Shown: in pieces, positions 24,991 through 33,745 of the stretch
How positions within the stretch are numbered: the first letter of the stretch is position 1
Layout: each line of letters opens with the position of its first letter
Source of the DNA: Limnocylindrus sp040397235
GTDB lineage: Bacteria > Chloroflexota > Limnocylindria > Limnocylindrales > Limnocylindraceae
Direction: 5' to 3'
Length of the DNA stretch: 64,000 nucleotides
NCBI GenBank assembly: GCA_040397235.1
Contig: JBBAWH010000001.1
Coordinates: 186,001-250,000 of the forward strand
Translations under genes and position numbers: made by a program
Notes under the pieces: model-generated
Told to the model about the DNA's origin: nothing
What the model saw: the letters and a program-made list of their open reading frames with translations, nothing else
Database searches by the model: none

Positions 24991-25512
24991 TTACGCCTTC
25001 GACGCTCGTCGTCGTGCGGCGGCGGTAAGGACGGGGACCACGGCGGCTGGCACGAGTCGGTCGAGTGGTCCGCCGTACCGCGCAACCTCGCGAACGAGCC
25101 GGCTTGAGGTTGAGGCGTGTTCAGGCGCCGTCATTAAGAAGGCGGTCTCAATCTCAGGGGCGAGCAGACGATTGGCGTGTGCCATACGCAGCTCGGCCTC
25201 AAAGTCGGAGCCGGCGCGGAGACCACGAATAATGAGGGTTGCCCCCGCTTCGGCAGCGACGCGGACGGCGAGGTTAGATGCGGAGAGGATCTGCACTCGT
25301 GCGCTCGCAGCGCCGAGCTCAGCGTCAATCACGCTCCGGAGAAGAGCGGTGCGCTCATCAAGCGTGAGGAGTGCCTCTTTGTCAGAGTTCGGCAGGATTG
25401 CAACGACGAGGCGATCAGCGATCGCAAGGCTGCGACGGATCAGGTCGATATGGCCAAACGTCACGGGATCGAAACTGCCCGGATAGAGCGCCACTCGTTC
25501 ACTCATTGCCAA
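24991..25512 (-). CDS. coaD: Phosphopantetheine adenylyltransferase
   Basis: CoaD transfers AMP to 4'-phosphopantetheine, the penultimate step of coenzyme A synthesis. The nucleotidyltransferase motif ALYPGSFDPVTFGHIDLI (with TxGH at residues 18-21) and the substrate loop GLRAGSDFEAELRMAHANR are intact. The length of 173 is normal. The rsmD-coaD pair is widely conserved; the start overlaps the rsmD end by 8-14 bases depending on which of two ATGs (25512 or 25506) is used. Confidence 0.96.
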   Translation of the reverse strand: MAMSERVALYPGSFDPVTFGHIDLIRRSLAIADRLVVAILPNSDKEALLTLDERTALLRSVIDAELGAASARVQILSASNLAVRVAAEAGATLIIRGLRAGSDFEAELRMAHANRLLAPEIETAFLMTAPEHASTSSRLVREVARYGGPLDRLVPAAVVPVLTAAARRRASKA

Positions 25513-26101
25513 CCTCCGCTCGCGTTGTCTCAGTGCGCTCCAGCAGATCTACGCAACTGTCGCCGTAGATCAGCGTCCGCACACATCGTAGTCCTTCAGG
25601 GAGCGCTAGGGGAAGGTTGGCCGGTCGCGTGCGCCCGGTGAGCGCAAGGAGCCCCTCGTCGGCGAGCGGGCCACCAGGGGCTGCACAGCGCGCCAGGACC
25701 CCCTCCGCCAGCGCGGCGTCGTCGTAGGGGGGATCGGCAACGATCAAATCGAAGGAGGCGCCTGGCGCATCAAGAGCCAGCAGCACATCGGCGCCCTGGA
25801 GTGTTGCCCGCTCCGTGAGCTTGAGCCTCGACAGATTCGCTTGAATGATAGCCACGGCATCGCGAGAGCGCTCAACAAAGAGCGCGTGAACGGCGCCGCG
25901 GCTCAGCGCCTCAATGCCGACCGCGCCACTCCCCGCGCAGAGATCAGCGAATCTTGCCCCAACGATCCGTGGCTCAAGCACCCCAAAGAGCGACTCGCGC
26001 ACTCGATCGGTCATCGGACGGGTACCGGCTGGCGGCACGGCAATGCGTCGACCGCGATGGTCGCCCGCAATGATTCGGAGGGTTCCCCCCTGCGCGGTCA
26101 T
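25499..26101 (-). CDS. rsmD: 16S rRNA (guanine-966-N2)-methyltransferase RsmD
   Basis: RsmD methylates G966 in helix 31 of 16S rRNA. The Rossmann-type methyltransferase shows the early family motif RIIAGDHRGRRI and PMTDRVRESLFGVL, the SAM motif FADLCAGSGAVGIEALSRGA, and the catalytic DPPYDD. The length of 200 is standard. It overlaps recG by four bases and coaD by 14. Confidence 0.95.
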   Translation of the reverse strand: MTAQGGTLRIIAGDHRGRRIAVPPAGTRPMTDRVRESLFGVLEPRIVGARFADLCAGSGAVGIEALSRGAVHALFVERSRDAVAIIQANLSRLKLTERATLQGADVLLALDAPGASFDLIVADPPYDDAALAEGVLARCAAPGGPLADEGLLALTGRTRPANLPLALPEGLRCVRTLIYGDSCVDLLERTETTRAEVGNE

Positions 26102-28275
26102 ACTGGCGCGATCTCGGTAAGTGCCGCGCCGGTCACCCGACCAATCGGCCAGCCGCGTGCATACGACTGAACGAGGAGCGCCGCCTCGCCCTCTGCCTCG
26201 CCGCGCTGATCAAGCAGGCGCTCGGCCTCCATTCTCGCAACGAGGGCGAGGGCACGGTCCTCGGCGCGTGCCAGCGTTGCGATGCGCAACGGCGGGAGGC
26301 CACTCTGCGACGTCCCGAGGACACTCCCCTCCCCGCGCAGCGCGATGTCTTGCTCTGCGAGCAGGAACCCGTCACGGGTTGACTCAATCGCCTGAAGCCG
26401 CGCAGCGGCTACCTCGTCATCACTGTCGCTCACCAGAATGCACCACCCCTTATCACCACCGCGGCCGACACGACCGCGCAGCTGATGCAGCGTGGCCAAG
26501 CCAAAACGCTCCGCCTCGAGGATCACCATGACACTGGCGGCTGGCACATCAACGCCCACCTCAATCACCGTGGTGCCGACGAGCACGTCGGTTTCGCCAG
26601 CAACAAATGCCTGCATGGCGACGGTACGCTCAGCGGCGCGCTGTTGCCCGTGAACGACGCCAATACGGCGATGCGGCAGGCGCTCGCGCAGTAGTTCCGC
26701 CTGGGCCTCAACCCCCGTTGCGCTACCGGCGTCGAGATCGTCATCAAAGGTGGTCCCCTGCTCCGGCTCGCCGCCTGAGTCGGCATCGGCAATGCGTGGG
26801 ACGACCACAAAGGTCTGTCGGCCAGCCTCTGCCTCCTCATCCACAAAGGTCCAGACACGCTCCAGATCGGCGCTAGTGCGAATCGCGGTGCGGATCGGCT
26901 GGCGCCCCGCGGGGAGCTCTCGCAGCTCCGAAGAGGCAACGTCGGCATAGAGGAGCTGCGCGATGGTGCGCGGGATCGGCGTTGCGGTCATCAGGAGCAG
27001 GTGTGGCTCACGTGATGCCTTGGAGAGGAGCTTCGCCCGCTCCTCCACACCGAAGCGGTGCTGCTCGTCAACGACGACGAGGCCGAGTGAGGCGAACTGC
27101 GTCCCCTCAGCGAAGAGGGCGTGCGTGCCGATGACCAGCGCTGCGCGGCCACCAGCAGCCGCTGTGCGCGCCGCTCGGCGTTCGGCGACAGGCGCTCCGC
27201 CCAACACCAGCGCCACCTCAATGCCGAGTGGGGCGAGGAGTCGCTTCGCCGTCGCAGCGTGCTGACGGGCCAACAGTTCCGTCGGTGCCAGGAGGGCGCT
27301 CTGATGCCCAGCGGCCGCCGTGGCGGCAGCGGCAACGAAGGCGACGGCGGTCTTGCCGGTGCCCACATCGCCCTGCAGGAGGCGCAGCATCGGCGACCCC
27401 GTCGCAAGGTCGGCAAGGATCTCGTCAATTGCACGCCGCTGATCACCCGTCCACGGTGTCTTGCTTTTTGAGGTGGCTCCGCCGATACCGCCCAAGATTG
27501 CGGACTCGATCGTGGCTCGTTCCGCTTTGGTTGGCTTAATGCTGAATGCACCACCACCGGCGCGCCGCCGACTGCGATGCACGAGCGCGATCTGCACCGC
27601 GAGCAGCTCATCAAAGGCGAGGCGGCGGAGTGCCGTATCTCGAAGGTCAAACTCCTCTGGCCAGTGCAGCGCCTCAATTGCCTGCGCGAGCGGCAGGAGC
27701 CCGTTACGTGACAGCACCCCCTCTGGCAGCGGATCAACAAGGTCGGCGCCGAACTGGTCCAGGAGTGCCCGTACCGCCCGACGCAGGCTCAGCGCCGTTA
27801 CGCCACGGGTCAGCCGGTAGATGGGAACAATGCGGCCGGCGCTGACTTGGTCTCCCCCGCCAACCGGACTGAACTCTGGCGCTTCAAGTTGCTTCGTCCA
27901 GCCCATCGCCTTCACGCGCCCGGTGGCGACAATCGTCGTCCCAACCGTCAGTCGTCGCTCAATGAACCGCCGCCCGTACCAGATCGCATCGACCGCCCCT
28001 GAGTCGTCGACGAGCGTCGCGATCGTGCGTTGCACACCACGACGCCAGGTCTTCTCTACTCGCAGGTCCGTCACGCGCGCTGAGATCGTGACGCTAGTTC
28101 CTCCAGCAAGATCCGCGATCGGCGTGATCTCGCGGCGATCTTCATAGCGGCGTGGCAGGTAGGTCAGCAGGTCGGCAACGGTGGTGACACCAAGTTTCGC
28201 TAGGCCTCGAAGAAGACTCGAACCACCAGGGAGGGCGAGCCCTTTCAGTGGGAGTTCGCCCGGATCAACGGTCAC
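26098..28275 (-). CDS. recG: ATP-dependent DNA helicase RecG
   Basis: RecG reverses stalled replication forks and processes branched DNA. The 725-residue protein has an N-terminal wedge/OB domain (~30-160), then helicase domain 1 with Walker A LLQGDVGTGKTAVA and the DEQH box VVVDEQHRFGV, then domain 2 with GTTVIEVGVDVP, QLRGRVGRG and the TRG-type motif. A divergent ~15-residue spacer rich in Asp and Glu lies in the second domain (near DADSGGEPEQG). It overlaps fakA and rsmD by four bases. Confidence 0.96.
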   Translation of the reverse strand: MTVDPGELPLKGLALPGGSSLLRGLAKLGVTTVADLLTYLPRRYEDRREITPIADLAGGTSVTISARVTDLRVEKTWRRGVQRTIATLVDDSGAVDAIWYGRRFIERRLTVGTTIVATGRVKAMGWTKQLEAPEFSPVGGGDQVSAGRIVPIYRLTRGVTALSLRRAVRALLDQFGADLVDPLPEGVLSRNGLLPLAQAIEALHWPEEFDLRDTALRRLAFDELLAVQIALVHRSRRRAGGGAFSIKPTKAERATIESAILGGIGGATSKSKTPWTGDQRRAIDEILADLATGSPMLRLLQGDVGTGKTAVAFVAAAATAAAGHQSALLAPTELLARQHAATAKRLLAPLGIEVALVLGGAPVAERRAARTAAAGGRAALVIGTHALFAEGTQFASLGLVVVDEQHRFGVEERAKLLSKASREPHLLLMTATPIPRTIAQLLYADVASSELRELPAGRQPIRTAIRTSADLERVWTFVDEEAEAGRQTFVVVPRIADADSGGEPEQGTTFDDDLDAGSATGVEAQAELLRERLPHRRIGVVHGQQRAAERTVAMQAFVAGETDVLVGTTVIEVGVDVPAASVMVILEAERFGLATLHQLRGRVGRGGDKGWCILVSDSDDEVAAARLQAIESTRDGFLLAEQDIALRGEGSVLGTSQSGLPPLRIATLARAEDRALALVARMEAERLLDQRGEAEGEAALLVQSYARGWPIGRVTGAALTEIAPV

Positions 28276-29972
28276 TCCAAGCTCACGAGCACCCGTTCGA
28301 TTGGCTGGCCGCCGCGCTGAAGGTCAACCTCAACCCCAGCGATAGCGCCACGCACCGCGCTCACAAATTCGGTAGCCTGCTCGTCTGAGACGTCGGCACC
28401 AACGTAGAGGGTGATTAGATCTGCCGACTGCCCTGCGAGCGCCGCAACGATGGACTCAACGTCGCTGCTCCCTGTTGCGATGATCCCGTCAACTGGGTCG
28501 AGCGCCATGATCTGTCCGGCCTTGACCGATACGCCACGAACAACGGCGTCGCGCACCGCCGCAACGACGCGGAAGGTGCGCGCAGCGGCACGAGCCGCCT
28601 CCATGCGCGGGACGAGCTCCTCAAGCGAGAGGGATGGATCCCACGAGAGGAGCGCGGCAATTCCTTCGGCGGCATTGCGGGTCGGAATGACCACGACATT
28701 CGCTGCTGAGAGGTCGGCTGCTTGGCGTGCCGCCAACACGATGTTGCTGTTGTTCGGTAGAACGACAACGAACTCGGTGCCGGCATGGGCGATCGCCGAC
28801 GCGATCTCCGCCGCAGAGGGATTCTCTGTCTGGCCGCCGTGAACGATCTGCGATGCGCCAGCCGAGCGCAAGATATCGCCGAGACCTGCTCCGGCGGCGA
28901 CGGCAACGATGGAGGTTCCACGGCCGAGCGACGCGGCTGCAGGGCGTCGGTAGGCGGTAAGCGGACCATCGGCCAACTGATTGAACGCCGCATGCCCAGT
29001 CGCCCGTTCGGCGCTCTGCTGGTCGAGGTTCTCAATCGTAACGGCGCGAACATCGCCGAGGCTGATCCCATACGCCAAGACCTCATCCGGTCGAAGGTTG
29101 TGCACGTGCACCTTGCAGGTCACCTCGTCGCCTGCAACCAACACGCTCTCCCCGATCGTCTCCAGGTGCGCGCGAATCGCGGCGAGGTCCAGCGGTGTAG
29201 TTGGCGAGCTCAGGATGAAGACGGTCTCGTAGCCGAACTCTGTTGGAGCGGCATCGACTGGCGCGACTGGCGTTGCAGCGGTGGCGGGTTTAGAAGATGC
29301 GAGTGTGGAACTCCGACGCTCCGCCTCGACGGTACCCCGTGACGGAGCAACCGAGGGCACATTGGCGATCCCTTCAAGGATGAGTTGCAGCCCTGCGCCG
29401 CCAGAGTCGACGACGCCAGCTTCGCGGAGGACGGCCAGCAGGGTCGGTGTCTTCTCTACCGAGATGCGAGCGGCGGCGGCGATGTGCTCGAGGAATGGGC
29501 GCAGCTCTGATGCCCCCTCCGACTCCTTCATCGCTGCAGCGGCGACCTCACGTGCCACGGTGAGGATCGTCCCCTCTGTGGGTGTTGCCACCGCCGAGTA
29601 GGCGTGCAGCACGCCGAGTGAGAGCGACTGCGCGATCTCGGTTGCCCGGGCGCGCTGGCGGCCACGGACCGCCTGCGGGAGTCCACGGAGGATCTGCGAG
29701 AGGAGGACGCCGGAGTTGCCGCGCGCACCAAGGAGGGCGCCACGTGCCACCGCTGCACTCACCTCGTCGATCGCCGTCACCCCGGTCGCGAGCGAGGCGT
29801 CGCCTTCAGCGATGGCGGCCTTCAGGGTTGCCAGCATGTTGGTCCCCGTGTCGCCATCGGGTACAGGGAAGACGTTGAGGGCATTGACCTCCTCGACGCG
29901 GCTCTCCAGGCGGTCGAGGCCGGATCGGAGGGCGGCCATCAACTCAACGCCGTCCCAGCTCTTGCGGCTCAT
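28272..29972 (-). CDS. fakA: DAK2/DegV family protein, FakA-like fatty acid kinase
   Basis: The family phosphorylates FakB-bound fatty acids for phospholipid synthesis in Gram-positive bacteria; enzymatic identity here is inferred. The N-terminal DhaL (DAK2) domain shows NVFPVPDGDTGTNM (metal-binding Asp residues), GARGNSGVLLSQ and DSGGAGLQL. A ~60-residue Ser/Ala linker, a middle domain and a DegV-like C-terminal domain follow, for 566 residues. rpmB diverges from it and recG follows it, the arrangement common in Firmicutes, but the usual asp23 gene between rpmB and fakA is missing. A 16-codon frame overlaps its start (ATGA). No FakB is in the window. Confidence 0.88.
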   Translation of the reverse strand: MSRKSWDGVELMAALRSGLDRLESRVEEVNALNVFPVPDGDTGTNMLATLKAAIAEGDASLATGVTAIDEVSAAVARGALLGARGNSGVLLSQILRGLPQAVRGRQRARATEIAQSLSLGVLHAYSAVATPTEGTILTVAREVAAAAMKESEGASELRPFLEHIAAAARISVEKTPTLLAVLREAGVVDSGGAGLQLILEGIANVPSVAPSRGTVEAERRSSTLASSKPATAATPVAPVDAAPTEFGYETVFILSSPTTPLDLAAIRAHLETIGESVLVAGDEVTCKVHVHNLRPDEVLAYGISLGDVRAVTIENLDQQSAERATGHAAFNQLADGPLTAYRRPAAASLGRGTSIVAVAAGAGLGDILRSAGASQIVHGGQTENPSAAEIASAIAHAGTEFVVVLPNNSNIVLAARQAADLSAANVVVIPTRNAAEGIAALLSWDPSLSLEELVPRMEAARAAARTFRVVAAVRDAVVRGVSVKAGQIMALDPVDGIIATGSSDVESIVAALAGQSADLITLYVGADVSDEQATEFVSAVRGAIAGVEVDLQRGGQPIERVLVSLE

Positions 29973-30019
29973 CTCAGGGTGACCCCTGCCGCCGCTTGGA
30001 TCTGCTCAGTACGACTCAT
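29969..30019 (-). CDS. Possible 16-residue leader peptide overlapping fakA
   Basis: ATG 30019 opens a frame for MSRTEQIQAAAGVTLR, whose TGA stop overlaps the fakA ATG as ATGA. It is preceded by a strong GGGAGGGAG ribosome site, whereas fakA itself has only a weak one. Translation of the short frame would deliver ribosomes to fakA. It could instead be a remnant of a lost upstream gene (asp23 sits here elsewhere). Not recognisable as any known peptide. Confidence 0.35.
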   Translation of the reverse strand: MSRTEQIQAAAGVTLR

Positions 30020-30066
30020 GCGGGCTCCCTCCCTTGGCCGAGCCTGGGCAAGGCTTCGGACGTACC

Positions 30067-30079
30067 TGCTACGATACGG
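30067..30079. promoter_or_regulatory. Face-to-face -10 elements for rpmB and fakA
   Basis: On the plus strand TGCTACGAT (30067-30075) is an extended -10 facing rpmB. On the minus strand TATCGT (30076-30071) faces fakA. They overlap by five bases. The predicted starts are near 30082 (plus) and 30064 (minus). No -35 is convincing for either. Confidence 0.45.
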
Positions 30080-30088
30080 CACGTACGA

Positions 30089-30112
30089 CGGGCGTGTCCC
30101 ACTGGGAGCCCG
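30089..30112 (+). promoter_or_regulatory. rpmB leader hairpin
   Basis: CGGGC plus TCCC pairs with GGGA plus GCCCG, a 9-bp stem broken by a 3-base GTG bulge, with an ACT loop. It begins about 7 bases after the predicted transcript start and ends 20 bases before the rpmB ATG. A bulged stem in this place is a plausible ribosomal-protein binding site, but L28 autoregulation is not shown. Confidence 0.45.
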
Positions 30113-30132
30113 ACCACGTAAGGAGATTAGAC

Positions 30133-30327
30133 ATGGCTCGCTTCTGCACCCTCTGCGGCAAGGATTCGATCGCGGGCTTCAACCCCCAGTCGGTCGGGAT
30201 GAACCGCGTTCGGGCTCACCGCCGCTTCCGCGCCAACCTGCAGCCAACGGTGATTGCCGTTGGAACGACCACGAAGCGCGTCCTGGTCTGCACCCGCTGC
30301 CGTCGCACGGCCAGCAAGGGCGCCTAA
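30133..30327 (+). CDS. rpmB: 50S ribosomal protein bL28 (zinc-binding form)
   Basis: bL28 is a small large-subunit protein near the E site. The 64-residue product begins MARFCTLCGKDSIAGFNPQS and carries two CxxC pairs (CTLC and CTRC), so it is the zinc form. ATG 30133 is preceded by AAGGAGA; the frame upstream to 30034 is leader. It diverges from fakA and converges on rpe, leaving 13 bases between the stops. Confidence 0.94.
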   Translation: MARFCTLCGKDSIAGFNPQSVGMNRVRAHRRFRANLQPTVIAVGTTTKRVLVCTRCRRTASKGA

Positions 30328-30340
30328 GCCAAGCGCGGCC

Positions 30341-31021
30341 CTAGCGGGTCGCCGACTCCCGGATCGCACGAACCGCTCCACCCATACCGTTGGCGTCCTG
30401 CGCCGAGAAGAGCGCGCTGCCGACGACCAGTAGGTCTGCCCCATCTCGCACAGCGCCTCCCGCCGTTGTCGCGCTGATGCCGCCGTCCACATGAAGTGGC
30501 AGCGGGTGGCCATCGCGCTCACCGACAAGTGCCCGGATCGCAGCCATGCGTGCTGCCGCCTCGGGCCGATACGACTGACCGCCAAATCCTGACTTCACCG
30601 TCATGACAAGGGCGAAGTCCAGCTGCTCGCGAAATGAGACCAGCGACTCGATCGGCGTCTCGGGGTCGAGTGCGAGCCCGGCGCGACCGCCGCTGTCACG
30701 AATCGCATCGAGGGTCACTCGGTGTTGGTCTGGCGCCTCGACGTGGATCGCGACCGATTCGCAGCCCGCATCAACGTAGCGCGTTGCCCAGAGCCCGGGT
30801 GAGAGGATCATGAGGTGCGCATCAAACGGAAGTTTGGTTGCGGAGCGCAGCGCCTCAACCGTTGCGAGGCCAAACGTAAGGTTTGGCACGAAGTGGCCAT
30901 CCATGATGTCGAGATGGATCCGGTCAACACCCGCCGCCTCTGCCGCCTGCACCGCCTCGCGGAGCGCACCAAGATCGGCATTCAAGATGCTCGCGGCAAT
31001 TTCGATGCGTGCGCCGCTCAT
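30341..31021 (-). CDS. rpe: Ribulose-phosphate 3-epimerase
   Basis: Rpe interconverts ribulose 5-phosphate and xylulose 5-phosphate in the pentose phosphate pathway. The TIM-barrel motifs are present: ASILNADLGAL, HLDIMDGHFVPNLTFG (metal-binding His and Asp), MILSPG, MTVKSGFGGQSY and HVDGGISATT. The length of 226 is standard. It overlaps rlmN by four bases and ends the long ileS-to-rpe run. Confidence 0.97.
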   Translation of the reverse strand: MSGARIEIAASILNADLGALREAVQAAEAAGVDRIHLDIMDGHFVPNLTFGLATVEALRSATKLPFDAHLMILSPGLWATRYVDAGCESVAIHVEAPDQHRVTLDAIRDSGGRAGLALDPETPIESLVSFREQLDFALVMTVKSGFGGQSYRPEAAARMAAIRALVGERDGHPLPLHVDGGISATTAGGAVRDGADLLVVGSALFSAQDANGMGGAVRAIRESATR

Positions 31022-32235
31022 GCATCACCGCCCAGCGGTCCGGATGGGGCAATCGGCTGTGCGGTGCGCTGTCCTTGCAGGGCGGCGGCGCTCGCCGCTA
31101 CGAGCAACTCGCGTCGGCGGGCTACTGCCACGGGGGTTGGTGCGCCAGCCTTCTCAGCGGCGAGCTGCCCACATGCGGCGCCCGCCTCGCGACCACGATT
31201 GCGGCGCACGGTGACGGTGAGTCCCGCGGCCCGAAGCTGATTGGCGATCTGCTCGATGCGCTCAGGCTTGGACTCTTGCCATGGGGTATGCGCAACGGCG
31301 TTCATGGGGATCAAGTTCACATGCGCGCCGCTCCCGCGCAGCAGTGAGGCGAGCGCCGCTGAATCCTCCGCTCGGTCATTGATGCCGTCAATCATCGTGA
31401 CCTCGTAGGTGGTGCGGCGCCCCGTCGCACGCGAATGTCCGTCGGCAGCGGCGATGACCGCCTCCACTGGCCACTTGCGATTGAGCGGTACAAGGAGATC
31501 GCGCAGCGGGTTGCGTGCCGCATGAAGAGAGACGGCGAGGGTGATCTGCGGGCGCTGCTTCGCGAGTCGCTCAATCCCGGGCACGACGCCGCTGGTGGAG
31601 ACGGTGATGCGGCGCTGCCCAATCCCACCTCGCGCCGGATCGGTGAGGCCATCAATGGACGCAAAGACGGCATCAATGTTCTGCAGCGGCTCCCCCATTC
31701 CCATGTAGACAACGTTGGTGAGCTCGCGCTCCTCGGTACGAAGGATTTGACGTGCAATGCGCACCTGATCTTGGATCTCGCCGGCGCTGAGATTACGGGT
31801 GAAGCCGAGTTCACCCGTGGCGCAGAATGGGCAGCCGACCGCGCATCCCGCCTGACTGGAGACACAGACGGTGGCACGTGGCCCTGACCCTCGGCGCGGG
31901 TCAGCGGGAGAACGCATTAACACCGCTTCAACCTTCGCTCCATCAGAGAGAGTTAGGAGCAACTTCGTGGTGGCGCCATCTTCAGCCTCTTGTCGCTCAA
32001 TCTCATCGAAGGCACTGAAGCGGATCTCGCCCGCCAAACGCTCTTGGAGCGGCTTTCCGAGTGTTGTCACCTCGCTCCAGGAGGTAGCCACGGAGCGCCA
32101 CGCACCATCGAGAACCTGTGTGACCCGATACGACTCAGCGCCGAGGTCGCTCACCCGCGCGGCGAGCTGGTTCACGTTGAGGTCAGAGAGGCTGAGGGGC
32201 CGCTGCGATCCTCCTGCTGCCACTGTCTCTTTCAT
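31018..32235 (-). CDS. rlmN: Dual-specificity 23S rRNA/tRNA adenine-C2 methyltransferase RlmN
   Basis: RlmN is a radical-SAM enzyme that methylates A2503 of 23S rRNA and A37 of some tRNAs. The cluster-binding CxxxCxxC is CAVGCPFCATG near residue 131. The family segments VYMGMGEPLQN and MNAVAHTPWQ follow. The C-terminal catalytic cysteine lies in GREAGAACGQLA. The 405-residue length includes a C-terminal extension of ~35 residues. Four-base overlaps with fmt and rpe. Confidence 0.95.
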   Translation of the reverse strand: MKETVAAGGSQRPLSLSDLNVNQLAARVSDLGAESYRVTQVLDGAWRSVATSWSEVTTLGKPLQERLAGEIRFSAFDEIERQEAEDGATTKLLLTLSDGAKVEAVLMRSPADPRRGSGPRATVCVSSQAGCAVGCPFCATGELGFTRNLSAGEIQDQVRIARQILRTEERELTNVVYMGMGEPLQNIDAVFASIDGLTDPARGGIGQRRITVSTSGVVPGIERLAKQRPQITLAVSLHAARNPLRDLLVPLNRKWPVEAVIAAADGHSRATGRRTTYEVTMIDGINDRAEDSAALASLLRGSGAHVNLIPMNAVAHTPWQESKPERIEQIANQLRAAGLTVTVRRNRGREAGAACGQLAAEKAGAPTPVAVARRRELLVAASAAALQGQRTAQPIAPSGPLGGDA

Positions 32236-33218
32236 TCTGCGATTCTCCCATGCGCAGCGAGTTCCCCTTGACGCCCTCGCGCGAACTCCCCTCCCGTCAT
32301 GCTCTTGCCGCCAGCGGGGGTCACGCGGTCAAGGCGCAGCGTTCCACCCGCAAGGCCGAGGAGCAGCGTGCCGTCGTGCAGCTCGAGCCCACCAAGGGCG
32401 ACTGGAGCACCTCCCTCTGCCGGGCTGACGCTCGACAGGATCAGCCGTTCGACCAGGCCAGGGATCTCAACCCAGACGCCTGGCCATGGCTGATACGCCC
32501 GCCACATCCGCAACGCCGACTCGGAGGTCGCTCCTGCGCCAATCCGGCCATCGGCTCGGGCGAGGCGCGTCGTCTGTGTCGCACCATCGACGTCCTGGGG
32601 GCGTGCCGCCTCACTCCCCTGCAGCCATGTTGCAAGGGTGTCGGCGACGCCCACGGCGGCGAGTTCGGCGAGTTCCATCTCAAGCTCGGCGGCCGTGACA
32701 GCTGGACGCGGTCGCAGATGCTGCACGGTAATGATTGGCCCTGTGTCGACCCCTTGATCCATGACAATGGTGGAGACCCCCGTCTCGCGATCGCCAGCGA
32801 GGATCGTTGCGGGAATCGGGCTTGCGCCGCGATGTCGCGGCAGAAGTGACGGATGCAGGTTGACGATGCCGCGCGGGTAGTGATCCAGGAGCGCCGCAGG
32901 AATGATCTGACCGAAATCCGCAAGCAGCGCCGCCTCTGCACCGATTGATTTGATCATTTCAATCTGCGCGGCGTCGCGAACCTTGGCGACGTGTTCAACC
33001 CGTAGTCCAGCGTCGCATGCCCAGGTGTCGACAGGGGTCGGCGAGAGTGCACCGCTTCGGCCGGCGGCGCGTGGCGGCGCCGTCACCACAGCGGCGATTT
33101 CAAAACGGGGGTCCGAAGCAACGGCGCGGAACGACGGGACGGCGAATCCGCCACTGCCAAATAGGATCAGACGACTACTTGTGACTATGCCCTCGCAGCG
33201 CCTTGCGGCGCCGTGCAA
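32232..33218 (-). CDS. fmt: Methionyl-tRNA formyltransferase
   Basis: Fmt formylates initiator Met-tRNA. The formyl-THF hydrolase-like fold is clear: LILFGSGGFAVPSF, then IVNLHPSLLPRHRGASPI (catalytic Asn and His) and MDQGVDTGPII (Asp), then the C-terminal OB-like domain. The start is awkward. The conserved N-terminus has no ATG, GTG or TTG next to it, and the nearest is TTG 33218, with GAGG nine bases upstream, inside def. A 328-residue product with ~17 extra N-terminal residues results. The open frame extends to 33473 but antiparallel coding evidence there belongs to def. Confidence 0.93.
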   Translation of the reverse strand: MHGAARRCEGIVTSSRLILFGSGGFAVPSFRAVASDPRFEIAAVVTAPPRAAGRSGALSPTPVDTWACDAGLRVEHVAKVRDAAQIEMIKSIGAEAALLADFGQIIPAALLDHYPRGIVNLHPSLLPRHRGASPIPATILAGDRETGVSTIVMDQGVDTGPIITVQHLRPRPAVTAAELEMELAELAAVGVADTLATWLQGSEAARPQDVDGATQTTRLARADGRIGAGATSESALRMWRAYQPWPGVWVEIPGLVERLILSSVSPAEGGAPVALGGLELHDGTLLLGLAGGTLRLDRVTPAGGKSMTGGEFARGRQGELAAHGRIAE

Positions 33219-33726
33219 CCACGGCGGCCTCAGGTGAATCGCCTGGCTCCTCGTCGTCGTCCTCATCGACGGCGATGAGCTGATCCATGGAGTCGAGGTA
33301 ATCGATGTAGAGGGTGCCGGCGAGGTGGTCGAGTTCATGCTGCACTGCGCGCGACAAGAACCCCTGCTCGCTGAACTTGTACGGGCGGCCGTTGCGATCC
33401 TGCGCCTCAACCCAGACGCGCTCTCTTCGCGTGATCTCAGCGACGTATCCAGGAATCGAGAGGCAGCCCTCAAGGTCGGTCTGGTCGCCGGTGTCGCGCA
33501 CGATGCGTGGGTTTACCAACTCATAGGTCTTCCCCTTCGCCTCCACAACGGCAACGCTCAGCGGCTCACCCAGTTGTGGAGCGGCGAGTCCGACCCCTGG
33601 CGCGGCGCGCATCGTGTGGGCAAGATCATCGAGAAGGGAGTGCAGCAGCTTGCCAAAACTCTCCACGGGCGCGCCAGGGAGGCGGAGCCGTGGGTCACCG
33701 AGGAGCAGGATCGGTCGAACACTCAT
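33175..33726 (-). CDS. def: Peptide deformylase
   Basis: Def removes the formyl group from nascent proteins. Motif 1 GVGLAAPQ (44-51), motif 2 EGCLS with metal ligand Cys88, and motif 3 HELDH with His130, Glu131 and His134 are all intact. A C-terminal acidic stretch (DEDDDEEPGD) and a basic tail extend beyond the usual ~165 residues. ATG 33726 has no ribosome site; a -10 TAGAAT ends six bases before it, so a leaderless mRNA is predicted. It overlaps fmt, its functional partner, by 44 bases if fmt starts at 33218. Confidence 0.96.
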   Translation of the reverse strand: MSVRPILLLGDPRLRLPGAPVESFGKLLHSLLDDLAHTMRAAPGVGLAAPQLGEPLSVAVVEAKGKTYELVNPRIVRDTGDQTDLEGCLSIPGYVAEITRRERVWVEAQDRNGRPYKFSEQGFLSRAVQHELDHLAGTLYIDYLDSMDQLIAVDEDDDEEPGDSPEAAVVARRRKALRGHSHK

Positions 33727-33732
33727 GGCGAG

Positions 33733-33741
33733 ATTCTAGCA
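33733..33741 (-). promoter_or_regulatory. Extended -10 promoter for a leaderless def transcript
   Basis: TGCTAGAAT (33741-33733) lies in the 19 bases between the priA stop and the def ATG. Exactly six bases separate the hexamer from ATG, placing +1 on its A. No -35 is visible at 17 bases. Confidence 0.55.
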
Positions 33742-33745
33742 AGCG

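Noticed and set aside
33219..33473. Upstream extension of the fmt frame
   Set aside because: It lies wholly inside def in another frame and has Arg/Ser/Thr-rich composition unlike any formyltransferase.
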